A stretch of DNA of 64,000 nucleotides. Origin: Eupeodes corollae. Its lineage: Eukaryota > Arthropoda > Insecta > Diptera > Syrphidae. The position numbers were made by a program, and so were the translations under genes. Position 1 is the first letter of the stretch. Each line of letters begins with the position of its first letter. The stretch lies in the NCBI RefSeq assembly GCF_945859685.1, contig NC_079147.1, positions 171,165,174-171,229,173 on the forward strand, read 5' to 3'. A model generated the notes under the pieces. The model was not told where the DNA came from. It was given only the letters and a program-made list of their open reading frames with translations, and ran no database searches. This document shows positions 14,237-26,477 of the stretch, piece by piece.

Positions 14237-17200
14237 TTATGCATCAATTGAAAGGTGGGTCGATGCTCTGTATTTTAGTGAAAACCGCATCATGTTTGGA
14301 GGCTTGGTTGAGGAAATAGAGCAACCGAAAGATAATTTGTGATGAGCTGGGTCGAAATTCTGTAATTTTACTTTTTGACTAATTTTTCGGAAACGAGCGA
14401 TCTTATAACATTTTGGATTGCAGTTGTGGGTAGAGCATTTAAATACCTTTCTTTTGATGTGCATTTTGATTGGGTGGGAAATAGATTTGAAAATGCTACT
14501 TTTTTTGGCAATGGGTTAGCCCACGATTTTCTCGAAAAACTGAAAAAAAATCATTTTTGTGATTTATGCATCAATTGAAAGGTGGGTCGATGCTCTGTAT
14601 TTTAGTGAAAACCGCATCATGTTTGGAGGCTTGGTTGAGGAAATAGAGCAACCGAAAGATAATTTGTGATGAGCTGGGTCGAAATTCTGTAATTTTACTT
14701 TTTGACTAATTTTTCGGAAAAGAGAGATCGTATAACATTTTGGTTTGCAGTTGTTGGTAGAGCATTTAAATACCTTTCTTTTGATGTGCATTTTGATTGG
14801 GTGGGAAATAGTTTTGAAAATACTACTTTTTTCGGCAAGGGTTATCCCACGATTTTCTCGAAAAACTGAAAAAAAATCATTTTTGTGATTTATGCATCAA
14901 TTGAAAGGTGGGTCGATGCTCTGTATTTTAGTGAAAACCGCATCATGTTTGGAGGCTTGGTTGAGGAAATAGAGCAACCGAAAGATAATTTGTGATGAGC
15001 TGGGTCGAAATTCTGTAATTTTACTTTTTGACTAATTTTTCGGAAACGAGCGATTGTATAACATTTTGGTTTGCAGTTGTGGGTAGAGCATTTAAATACC
15101 TTTCTTTTGATGTGTATTTTGATTGGGTGGGAAATAGTTTTGAAAATACTACTTTTTTCGGCAAGGGTTAGCCCACGATTTTCTCGAAAAACTGAAAAAA
15201 ATCATTTTTGAGATTTATGCATCAATTGAAAACTGGGTCGATGCTCTGTATTTTAGTGAAAACCGCATCATGTTTGGAGTCTTGGTTGAGGAAATAGAGC
15301 AACCGAAAGATAATTTGTGATGAGCTGGGTCGAAATTCTGTAATTTTACTTTTTGACTAATTTTTCGGAAACGAGCGATCGTATAACATTTTGGTTTGCA
15401 GTTGTGGGTGGAGCATTTAAATACCTTTCTTTTGATGTGTATTTTGATTGGGTGGGAAATAGTTTTGAAAATACTACTTTTTCGGCAAGGGTTAGCCCAC
15501 GATTTTCTCGAAAACTGAAATAAAATCATTTTTGTGATTTATGCATCAATTGAAAGGTGGGTCAATGCTCTGTATTTTAGTGAAAACCGCATCATGTTTG
15601 GAGGCTTGGTTGAGGAAATAGAGCAACCGAAAGATAATTTGTGATGAGCTGGGTCGAAATTCTGTAATTTTACTTTTTGACTAATTTTTCGGAAAAGAGA
15701 GATCGTATAACATTTTGGTTTGCAGTTGTGGGTAGAGCATTTAAATACCTTTCTTTTGATGTGTATTTTGATTAGTTGGGAAATAATTTTGAAAATACTA
15801 CTTTTTTCGGCAAGGGTTAGCCCACGATTTTCTCGAAAAACTGAAAAAAAAATCATTTTTGTGATTTATGCATCAATTGAAAGGTGGGTCGATGCTCTGT
15901 ATTTTAGTGAAAACCGCATCATGTTTGGAGGCTTGGTTGAGGAAATAGAGCAACCGAAAGATAATTTGTGATGAGCTGGGTCGAAATTCTGTAATTTTAC
16001 TTTTTGACTAATTTTTCGGAAACGAGCGATCGTATAACATTTTGGTTTGCAGTTGTGGGTAGAGCATTTAAATACCTTTCTTTTGATGTGCATTTTGATT
16101 GGGTGGGAAATAGTTTTGAAAATACTACTTTTTTCGGCAAGGGTTAGCCCACGATTTTCTCGAAAAACTGAAAAAAAATAATTTTTGTGATTTATGCATC
16201 AATTGAAAGGTGGGTCGATGCTCTGTATTTTAGTGAAATCCGCATCATGTTTGGAGGCTTGGTTGAGGAAATAGAGCAACCGAAAGATAATTTGTGATGA
16301 GCTGGGTCGAAATTCTGTAATTTTACTTTTTGACTAATTTTTCGGAAAAGAGAGATCGTATAACATTTTTGTTTGAAGTTGTTGGTAGAGCATTTATATA
16401 CCTTTCTTTTGATGTGCATTTTGATTGGGTGGGAAATAATTTTGAAAATACTACTTTTTTCGGCAAGGGTTATCCCACGATTTTCTCGAAAAACTGAAAA
16501 AAAATCATTTTTGTGATTTATGCATCAATTGAAAGGTGGGTCGATGCTCTGTATTTTAGTGAAAACCGCATCATGTTTGGAGGCTTGGTTGAGGAAATAG
16601 AGCAACCGAAAGATAATTTGTGATGAGCTGGGTCGAAATTCTGTAATTTTACTTTTTGACTAATTTTTCGGAAAAGAAAGATCGTATAACATTTTGGTTT
16701 GCAGTTGTTGGTAGAGCATTTAAATACCTTTCTTTTGATGTGCATTTTGATTGGGTGGGAAATAGTTTTGAAAATACTACTTTTTTCGGCAAGGGTTATC
16801 CCACGATTTTCTCGAAAAACTGAAAAAAAATCATTTTTGTGATTTATGCATCAATTGAAAGGTGGGTCGATGCTCTGTATTTTAGTGAAAACCGCATCAT
16901 GTTTGGAGGCTTGGTTGAGGAAATAGAGCAACCGAAAGATAATTTGTGATGAGCTGGGTCGAAATTCTGTAATTTTACTTTTTGACTATTTTTTCGGAAA
17001 CGAGCGATTGTATAACATTTTGGTTTGCAGTTGTGGGTAGAGCATTTAAATACCTTTCTTTTGATGTGCATTTTGATTGGGTGGGAAATAGTTTTGAAAA
17101 TACTACTTTTTTCGGCAAGGGTTATCCCACGATTTTCTCGAAAAACTGAAAAAAAATCATTTTTGTGATTTATGCATCAATTGAAAGGTGGGTCGATGCT

Positions 17201-17320
17201 CTGTATTTTAGTGAAAACCGCATCATGTTTGGAGGCTTGGTTGAGGAAATAGAGCAACCGAAAGATAATTTGTGATGAGCTGGGTCGAAATTCTGTAATT
17301 TTACTTTTTGACTAATTTTT
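14237..17320. repeat. 3.1-kb segmental duplication, copy B
   Basis: Second copy of 10652-13735, carrying the same private variants in the same order: TTGAAAACTGGG at 15226, GGGTGGAGCATTT at 15407, CTGAAATAAAATC at 15515, GGTGGGTCAATGC at 15556. The two copies differ mainly by A-run length, so the duplication is recent relative to monomer divergence. Confidence 0.85.
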
Positions 17321-17821
17321 CGGAAAAGAGAGATCGTATAACATTTTGGTTTGCAGTTGTGGGTAGAGCATTTAAATACCTTTCTTTTGATGTGTATTTT
17401 GATTGGTTGGGAAATAATTTTGAAAATACTACTTTTTTCGCCAAGGGTAAGCCCACGATTTTCTCGAAAAACTGAAAAAAAATCATTTTTGTGATTTATG
17501 CATCAATTGAAAGGTGGGTCGATGCTCTGTATTTTAGTGAAAACCGCATCATGTTTGGAGGCTTGGTTGAGGAAATAGAGCAACCGAAAGATAATTTGTG
17601 ATGAGCTGGGTCGAAATTCTGTAATTTTACTTTTTGACTAATTTTTCGGAAAAGAGAGATCGTATAACATTTTGGTTTGCAGTTGTTGGTAGAGCATTTA
17701 AATACCTTTCTTTTGATGTGCATTTTGATTGGGTGGGAAATAGTTTTGAAAATACTACTTTTTTCGGCAAGGGTTATCCCACGATTTTCTCGAAAAACTG
17801 AAAAAAAATCATTTTTGTGAT
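16518..17821. repeat. Four-monomer higher-order cassette, copy 4
   Basis: The same ordered variants, with the CGCCAAGGGTAAG marker at about 17438. The cassette overlaps the right end of the 3-kb duplication at 14237-17320, so blocks of different length have been copied over one another. Confidence 0.8.
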
Positions 17822-20800
17822 TTATGCATCAATTGAAAGGTGGGTCGATGCTCTGTATTTTAGTGAAATCCGCATCATGTTTGGAGGCTTGGTTGAGGAA
17901 ATAGAGCAACCGAAAGATAATTTGTGATGAGCTGGGTCGAAATTCTGTAATTTTACTTTTTGACTAATTTTTCGGAAAAGAGAGATCGTATAACATTTTT
18001 GTTTGAAGTTGTTGGTAGAGCATTTATATACCTTTCTTTTGATGTGCATTTTGATTGGGTGGGAAATAATTTTGAAAATACTACTTTTTTCGGCAAGGGT
18101 TATCCCACGATTTTCTCGAAAAACTGAAAAAAAATCATTTTTGTGATTTATGCATCAATTGAAAGGTGGGTCGATGCTCTGTATTTTAGTGAAAACCGCA
18201 TCATGTTTGGAGGCTTGGTTGAGGAAATAGAGCAACCGAAAGATAATTTGTGATGAGCTGGGTCGAAATTCTGTAATTTTACTTTTTGACTAATTTTTCG
18301 GAAAAGAAAGATCGTATAACATTTTGGTTTGCAGTTGTTGGTAGAGCATTTAAATACCTTTCTTTTGATGTGCATTTTGATTGGGTGGGAAATAGTTTTG
18401 AAAATACTACTTTTTTCGGCAAGGGTTATCCCACGATTTTCTCGAAAAACTGAAAAAAAATCATTTTTGTGATTTATGCATCAATTGAAAGGTGGGTCGA
18501 TGCTCTGTATTTTAGTGAAATCCGCATCATGTTTGGAGGCTTGGTTGAGGAAATAGAGCAACCGAAAGATAATTTGTGATGAGCTGGGTCGAAATTCTGT
18601 AATTTTACTTTTTGACTAATTTTTCGGAAACGAGCGATCGTATAACATTTTGGTTTGCAGTTGTGGGTAGAGCATTTAAATACCTTTCTTTTGATGTGCA
18701 TTTTGATTGGGTGGGAAATAGATTTGAAAATGCTACTTTTTCGGCAATGGGTTAGCCCACGATTTTCTCGAAAAACTGAAAAAAAATCATTTTTGTGATT
18801 TATGCATCAATTGAAAGGTGGGTCGATGCTCTGTATTTTAGTGAAAACCGCATCATGTTTGGAGGCTTGGTTGAGGAAATAGAGCAACCGAAAGATAATT
18901 TGTGATGAGCTGGGTCGAAATTCTGTAATTTTACTTTTTGACTAATTTTTCGGAAACGAGCGATCGTATAACATTTTGGTTTGCAGTTGTGGGTAGAGCA
19001 TTTAAATACCTTTCTTTTGATGTGTATTTTGATTGGTTGGGAAATAATTTTGAAAATACTACTTTTTTCGGCAAGGGTTAGCCCACGATTTTCTCGAAAA
19101 ACTGAAAAAAAATCATTTTTGTGATTTATGCATCAATTGAAAGGTGGGTCGATGCTCTGTATTTTAGTGAAAACCGCATCATGTTTGGAGGCTTGGTTGA
19201 GGAAATAGAGCAACCGAAAGATAATTTGTGATGAGCTGGGTCGAAATTCTGTAATTTTACTTTTTGACTAATTTTTCGGAAACGAGCGATCGTATAACAT
19301 TTTGGTTTGCAGTTGTGGGTAGAGCATTTAAATACCTTTCTTTTGATGTGCATTTTGATTGGGTGGGAAATAGATTTGAAAATGCTACTTTTTCGGCAAT
19401 GGGTTAGCCCACGATTTTCTCGAAAAACTGAAAAAAAATCATTTTTGTGATTTATGCATCAATTGAAAGGTGGGTCGATGCTCTGTATTTTAGTGAAAAC
19501 CGCATCATGTTTGGAGGCTTGGTTGAGCAAAAAGAGCAACCGAAAGATAATTTGTGATAAGCTGGGTCGAAATTCTGTAATTTTACTTTTTGACTAATTT
19601 TTCGGAAAAGAGAGATCGTATAACATTTTGGTTTGCAGTTGTGGGTAGAGCATTTAAATACCTTTCTTTTGATGTGTATTTTGATTAGTTGGGAAATAAT
19701 TTTGAAAATACTACTTTTTTCGGCAAGGGTTAGCCCACGATTTTCTCGAAAAACTGAAAAAAAATCATTTTTGTGATTTATGCATCAATTGAAAGGTGGG
19801 TCGATGCTCTGTATTTTAGTGAAAACCGCATCATGTTTGGAGGCTTGGTTGAGGAAATAGAGCAACCGAAAGATAATTTGTGATAAGCTGGGTCGAAATT
19901 CTGTAATTTTACTTTTTGACTAATTTTTCGGAAAAGAGAGATCGTATAACATTTTGGTTTGCAGTTGTGGGTAGAGCATTTAAATACCTTTCTTTTGATG
20001 TGTATTTTGATTAGTTGGGAAATAATTTTGAAAATACTACTTTTTTCGGCAAGGGTTAGCCCACGATTTTCTCGAAAAACTGGAAAAAAATAATTTTTGT
20101 GATTTATGCATCAATTGAAAGGTGGGTCGATGCTCTGTATTTTAGTGAAAACCGCATCATGTTTGGAGGCTTGGTTGAGGAAATAGAGCAACCGAAGGAT
20201 AATTTGTGATGAGCTGGGTCGAAATTCTGTAATTTTACTTTTTGACTAATTTTTCGGAAACGAGCGATCTTATAACATTTTGGATTGCAGTTGTGGGTAG
20301 AGCATTTAAATACCTTTCTTTTGATGTGCATTTTGATTGGGTGGGAAATAGATTTGAAAATGCTACTTTTTTGGCAATGGGTTAGCCCACGATTTTCTCG
20401 AAAAACTGAAAAAAAATCATTTTTGTGATTTATGCATCAATTGAAAGGTGGGTCGATGCTCTGTATTTTAGTGAAAACCGCATCATGTTTGGAGGCTTGG
20501 TTGAGGAAATAGAGCAACCGAAAGATAATTTGTGATGAGCTGGGTCGAAATTCTGTAATTTTACTTTTTGACTAATTTTTCGGAAAAGAAAGATCGTATA
20601 ACATTTTGGTTTGCAGTTGTTGGTAGAGCATTTAAATACCTTTCTTTTGATGTGCATTTTGATTGGGTGGGAAATAGTTTTGAAAATACTACTTTTTTCG
20701 GCAAGGGTTATCCCACGATTTTCTCGAAAAACTGAAAAAAAATCATTTTTGTGATTTATGCATCAATTGAAAGGTGGGTCGATGCTCTGTATTTTAGTGA

Positions 20801-21733
20801 AAACCGCATCATGTTTGGAGGCTTGGTTGAGGAAATAGAGCAACCGAAAGATAATTTGTGATGAGCTGGGTCGAAATTCTGTAATTTTACTTTTTGACTA
20901 ATTTTTCGGAAACGAGCGATTGTATAACATTTTGGTTTGCAGTTGTGGGTAGAGCATTTAAATACCTTTCTTTTGATGTGCATTTTGATTGGGTGGGAAA
21001 TAGATTTGAAAATGCTACTTTCTCGGCAATGGGTTAGCCCACGATTTTCTCGAAAAACTGAAAAAAAATCATTTTTGTGATTTATGCATCAATTGAAAGG
21101 TGGGTCGATGCTCTGTATTTTAGTGAAAACCGCATCATGTTTGGAAGCTTGGTTGAGGAAATAGAGCAACCGAAAGATAATTTGTGATGAGCTGGGTCGA
21201 AATTCTGTAATTTTACTTTTTGACTAATTTTTCGGAAACGAGAGATCGTATAACATTTTGGTTTGCAGTTGTGGGTAGAGCATTTAAATACCTTTCTTTT
21301 GATGTGCATTTTGATTGGGTGGGAAATAGATTTGAAAATGCTACTTTTTCGGCAATGGGTTAGCCCACGATTTTCTCGAAAAACTGAAAAAAAATCATTT
21401 TTGTGATTTATGCATCAATTGAAAGGTGGGTCGATGCTCTGTATTTTAGTGAAAACCGCATCATGTTTGGAGGCTTGGTTGAGGAAATAGAGCAACCGAA
21501 AGATAATTTGTGATGAGCTGGGTCGAAATTCTGTAATTTTACTTTTTGACTAATTTTTCGGAAACGAGCGATCTTATAACATTTTGGATTGCAGTTGTGG
21601 GTAGAGCATTTAAATACCTTTCTTTTGATGTGCATTTTGATTGGGTGGGAAATAGATTTGAAAATGCTACTTTTTTGGCAATGGGTTAGCCCACGATTTT
21701 CTCGAAAAACTGAAAAAAAATCATTTTTGTGAT

Positions 21734-23006
21734 TTATGCATCAATTGAAAGGTGGGTCGATGCTCTGTATTTTAGTGAAAACCGCATCATGTTTGGAGGC
21801 TTGGTTGAGGAAATAGAGCAACCGAAAGATAATTTGTGATGAGCTGGGTCGAAATTCTGTAATTTTACTTTTTGACTAATTTTTCGGAAAAGAAAGATCG
21901 TATAACATTTTGGTTTGCAGTTGTTGGTAGAGCATTTAAATACCTTTCTTTTGATGTGCATTTTGATTGGGTGGGAAATAGTTTTGAAAATACTACTTTT
22001 TTCGGCAAGGGTTATCCCACGATTTTCTCGAAAAACTGAAAAAAAATCATTTTTGTGATTTATGCATCAATTGAAAGGTGGGTCGATGCTCTGTATTTTA
22101 GTGAAAACCGCATCATGTTTGGAGGCTTGGTTGAGGAAATAGAGCAACCGAAAGATAATTTGTGATGAGCTGGGTCGAAATTCTGTAATTTTACTTTTTG
22201 ACTATTTTTTCGGAAACGAGCGATTGTATAACATTTTGGTTTGCAGTTGTGGGTAGAGCATTTAAATACCTTTCTTTTGATGTGCATTTTGATTGGGTGG
22301 GAAATAGTTTTGAAAATACTACTTTTTTCGGCAAGGGTTATCCCACGATTTTCTCGAAAAACTGAAAAAAAATCATTTTTGTGATTTATGCATCAATTGA
22401 AAGGTGGGTCGATGCTCTGTATTTTAGTGAAAACCGCATCATGTTTGGAGGCTTGGTTGAGGAAATAGAGCAACCGAAAGATAATTTGTGATGAGCTGGG
22501 TCGAAATTCTGTAATTTTACTTTTTGACTAATTTTTCGGAAAAGAGAGATCGTATAACATTTTGGTTTGCAGTTGTGGGTAGAGCATTTAAATACCTTTC
22601 TTTTGATGTGTATTTTGATTGGTTGGGAAATAATTTTGAAAATACTACTTTTTTCGCCAAGGGTAAGCCCACGATTTTCTCGAAAAACTGAAAAAAAATC
22701 ATTTTTGTGATTTATGCATCAATTGAAAGGTGGGTCGATGCTCTGTATTTTAGTGAAAACCGCATCATGTTTGGAGGCTTGGTTGAGGAAATAGAGCAAC
22801 CGAAAGATAATTTGTGATGAGCTGGGTCGAAATTCTGTAATTTTACTTTTTGACTAATTTTTCGGAAAAGAGAGATCGTATAACATTTTGGTTTGCAGTT
22901 GTTGGTAGAGCATTTAAATACCTTTCTTTTGATGTGCATTTTGATTGGGTGGGAAATAGTTTTGAAAATACTACTTTTTTCGGCAAGGGCTAGCCCACGA
23001 TTTTCT
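21734..23006. repeat. Four-monomer higher-order cassette, copy 5 (cut by the gap)
   Basis: The same ordered variants, with the CGCCAAGGGTAAG marker at about 22655. The fourth monomer ends at the assembly gap and carries GGGCTAGCCC instead of GGGTTATCCC. Confidence 0.75.
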
Positions 23007-23206
23007 NNNNNNNNNNNNNNNNNNNNNNNNNNNNNNNNNNNNNNNNNNNNNNNNNNNNNNNNNNNNNNNNNNNNNNNNNNNNNNNNNNNNNNNNNNNNNN
23101 NNNNNNNNNNNNNNNNNNNNNNNNNNNNNNNNNNNNNNNNNNNNNNNNNNNNNNNNNNNNNNNNNNNNNNNNNNNNNNNNNNNNNNNNNNNNNNNNNNNN
23201 NNNNNN
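23007..23206. other. Assembly gap (200 N)
   Basis: Exactly 200 undetermined bases inside the satellite. The sequence on either side is satellite, ending in GATTTTCT and resuming at ATTTTTGTG. By monomer phase, about 20 bp or 20 plus a multiple of 326 would be missing, not 200. The N-run is therefore almost certainly a placeholder of arbitrary length. Confidence 0.97.
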
Positions 23207-23544
23207 ATTTTTGTGATTTATGCATCAATTGAAAGGTGGGTCGATGCTCTGTATTTTAGTGAAAACCGCATCATGTTTGGAGGCTTGGTTGAGGAAATAG
23301 AGCAACCGAAAGATAATTTGTGATGAGCTGGGTCGAAATTCTGTAATTTTACTTTTTGACTAATTTTTCGGAAACGAGCGATCGTATAACATTTTGGTTT
23401 GCAGTTGTGGGTAGAGCATTTAAATACCTTTCTTTTGATGTGCATTTTGATTGGGTGGGAAATAGTTTTGAAAATACTACTTTTTCGGCAATGGGTTAGC
23501 CCACGATTTTCTCGAAAAACTGAAAAAAAAATCATTTTTGTGAT

Positions 23545-25480
23545 TTATGCATCAATTGAAAGGTGGGTCGATGCTCTGTATTTTAGTGAAAACCGCATCA
23601 TGTTTGGAGGCTTGGTTGAGGAAATAGAGCAACCGAAAGATAATTTGTGATGAGCTGGGTCGAAATTCTGTAATTTTACTTTTTGACTAATTTTTCGGAA
23701 ACGAGCGATCGTATAACATTTTGGTTTGCAGTTGTGGGTAGAGCATTTAAATACCTTTCTTTTGATGTGCATTTTGATTGGGTGGGAAATAGTTTTGAAA
23801 ATACTACTTTTTTCGGCAAGGGTTAGCCCACGATTTTCTCGAAAAACTGACAAAAAATCATTTTTGTGATTTATGTATCAATTGAAAGGTGGGTCGATGC
23901 TCTGTATTTTAGTGAAAACCGCATCATGTTTGGAGGCTTGGTTGAGGAAATAGAGCAACCGAAAGATAATTTGTGATGAGCTGGTCGAAATTCTGTAATT
24001 TTATTTTTTGACTAATTTTTCGGAAAAGAGAGATCGTATAACATTTTGGTTTGCAGTTGTGGGTAGAGCATTTAAATACCTTTCTTTTGATGTGCATTTT
24101 GATTGGGTGGGAAATAGTTTTAAAAATACTACTTTTTTCGGCAAGGGTTAGCCCACGATTTTCTCGAAAAACTGAAAAAAAATCATTTTTGTGATTTATG
24201 CATCAATTGAAAGGTGGGTCGATGCTCTGTATTTTAGTGAAAACCGCATCATGTTTGGAGGCTTGGTTGAGGAAATAGAGCAACCGAAAGATAATTTGTG
24301 ATGAGCTTTTTAAAAATTCTGTAATTTTACTTTTTGACTAATTTTTTCGGAAACGAGCGATCGCATAACATTTTGGTTTGCAGTTGTGGGTAGAGCATTT
24401 AAATACCTTTATTTTGATGTTCATTTTGATTGGGTGGGAAATAGTTTTGAAAATACTACTTTTTTCGGCAAGGGTTAGCCCACGAATTTCTCGAAAAACT
24501 GAAAAAAAAAATCATTTTTGTGATTTATGCATCAATTGAAAGGTGGGTCGATGCTCTGTATTTTAGTGAAAACCGCATCATGTTTGGAGGCTTGGTTGAG
24601 GAAATAGAGCAACCGAAAGATAATTTGTGATGAGCTGGGTCGAAATTCTGTAATTTTACTTTTTGACTAATTTTTCGGAAACGAGCGATCGTATAAGATT
24701 TTGGTTTGCAGTTGTGGGTAGAGCATTTAAATACCTTTCTTTTGATGTGCATTTTGATTGGGTGGGAAATAGTTTTGAAAATACTACTTTTTCGGCAATG
24801 GAGCCCACGATTTTCTCGAAAAACTGAAAAAAAATCATTTTTGTGATTTATGCATCAATTGAAAGGTGGGTCGATGCTCTGTATTTTAGTGAAAACCGCA
24901 TCATGTTTGGAGGCTTGGTTGAGGAAATAGAGCAACCGAAAGATAATTTGTGATGAGCTGGGTCGAAATTCTGTAATTTTACTTTTTGACTAATTTTTCG
25001 GAAACGAGAGATCGTATAACATTTTGTTTTGCAGTTGTGGGTAGAGCATTTAAATACCTTTCTTTTGATGTGCATTTTGATTGGGTGGGAAATAGTTTTG
25101 AAAATACTACTTTTTTCGGCAAGGGTTAGCCCACGATTTTATCGAAAAACTGAAAATAAATCATTTTTGTGATTTATGCATCAATTGAAAGGTGGGTCGA
25201 TGCTCTGTATTTTAGTGAAAACCGCATCATGTTTGGAGGCTTGGTTGAGGAAATAGAGCAACCGAAAGATAATTTGTGATGAGCTGGGTCGAAATTCTGT
25301 AATTTTACTTTTTGACTAATTTTTCGGAAACGAGTGATCGTATAACATTTTGGTTTGCAGTTGTGGGTAGAGCATTTAAATACCTTTCTTTTGATGTGCA
25401 TTTTGATTGGGTGGGAAATAGTTTTGAAAATACTACTTTTTTCGGCAAGGGTTAGCCCACGATTTTCTCGAAAAACTGAA
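23545..25480. repeat. Nine-monomer-offset duplicated block, copy A
   Basis: It shares an ordered set of rare variants with 26478-28425 at an offset of about 2933-2945 bp: CTGACAAAAAATC (23847), GAGCTGGTCGAAATTC (23978), GTTTTAAAAATAC (24117), CACGAATTTCTCG (24481), TTTTATCGAAAAACTG (25137) and AACGAGTGATCG (25329). The rare GGCAATGGAGCCC lies one monomer before TTTTATCG here, but in the same monomer in the other copy. The interior has therefore recombined. Confidence 0.75.
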
Positions 25481-26477
25481 AAAAAATCATTTTTGTGATT
25501 TATGCATCAATTGAAAGGTGGGTCGATGCTCTGTATTTTAGTGAAAACCGCATCATGTTTGGAGGCTTGGTTGAGGAAATAGAGCAACCGAAAAATAATT
25601 TGTGATGAGCTGGGTCGAAATTCTGTAATTTTACTTTTTGACTAATTTTTCGGAAACGAGCGATTGTATAACATTTTGGTTTGCAGTTGTGGGTAGAGCA
25701 TTTAAATACCTTTCTTTTGATGTGCATTTTGATTGGGTGGGAAATAGTTTTGAAAATACTACTTTTTCGGCAAGGGTTAGCCCACGATTTTCTCGAAAAA
25801 CTGAAAAAAAATCATTTTTGTGATTTATGCATCAATTGAAAGGTGGGTCGATGCTCTGTATTTTAGTGAAAACCGCATCATGTTTGGAGGCTTGGTTGAG
25901 GAAATAGAGCAACCGAAAGATAATTTGTGATGAGCTGGGTCGAAATTCTGTAATTTTACTTTTTGACTAATTTTTCGGAAACGAGCAATCGTATAACATT
26001 TTGGTTTGCAGTTGTGGGTAGAGCATTTAAATACCTTTCTTTTGATGTGCATTTTGATTGGGTGGGAAATAGTTTTGAAAATACTACTTTTTCGGCAAAG
26101 GTTAGCCCACGATTTTCTCGAAAAACTGAAAAAAAATCATTTTTGAGATTTATGCATCAATTGAAAGGTGGGTCGATGCTCTGTATTTTAGTGAAAACCG
26201 CATCATGTTTGGAGGCTTGGTTGAGGAAATAGAGCAACCGAAAGATAATTTGTGATGAGCTGGGTCGAAATTCTGTAATTTTACTTTTTGACTAATTTTT
26301 CGGAAACGAGCGATCGTATAACATTTTGGTTTGCAGTTGTGGGTAGAGCATTTAAATACCTTTCTTTTGATGTGCATTTTGATTGGGTGGGAAATAGTTT
26401 TGAAAATACTACTTTTTTCGGCAATGGGTTAGCCCACGATTTTCTCGAAAAACTGAAAAAAAAATCATTTTTGTGAT

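Larger units (their letters stand above)
1..23006. repeat. Satellite array, left arm (326-bp monomer, mixed subtypes)
   Basis: Tandem head-to-tail repeats whose landmarks (for example ATTTATGCATCAATTG) recur every 325-327 bp, about 70 monomers. Linked diagnostic differences separate monomer subtypes: AAACGAGCGAT or AAAAGAGAGAT; CAGTTGTGGG or CAGTTGTTGG; GTGCATTTTGATTGGGTGGG or GTGTATTTTGATTGGTTGGG; TAGTTTTGAAAATACTAC or TAGATTTGAAAATGCTAC; GGGTTAGCCC or GGGTTATCCC. In this arm the subtypes are intermixed and recur in ordered blocks, so it is a higher-order satellite rather than a homogeneous one. Length differences come mostly from an A-run of 6 to 9 bases. No gene, tRNA or rRNA is visible between the repeats. 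Confidence 0.98.

Noticed and set aside
22893..23228. ORFs running through the N block
   Set aside because: They consist largely of undetermined residues and exist only because N does not encode a stop.
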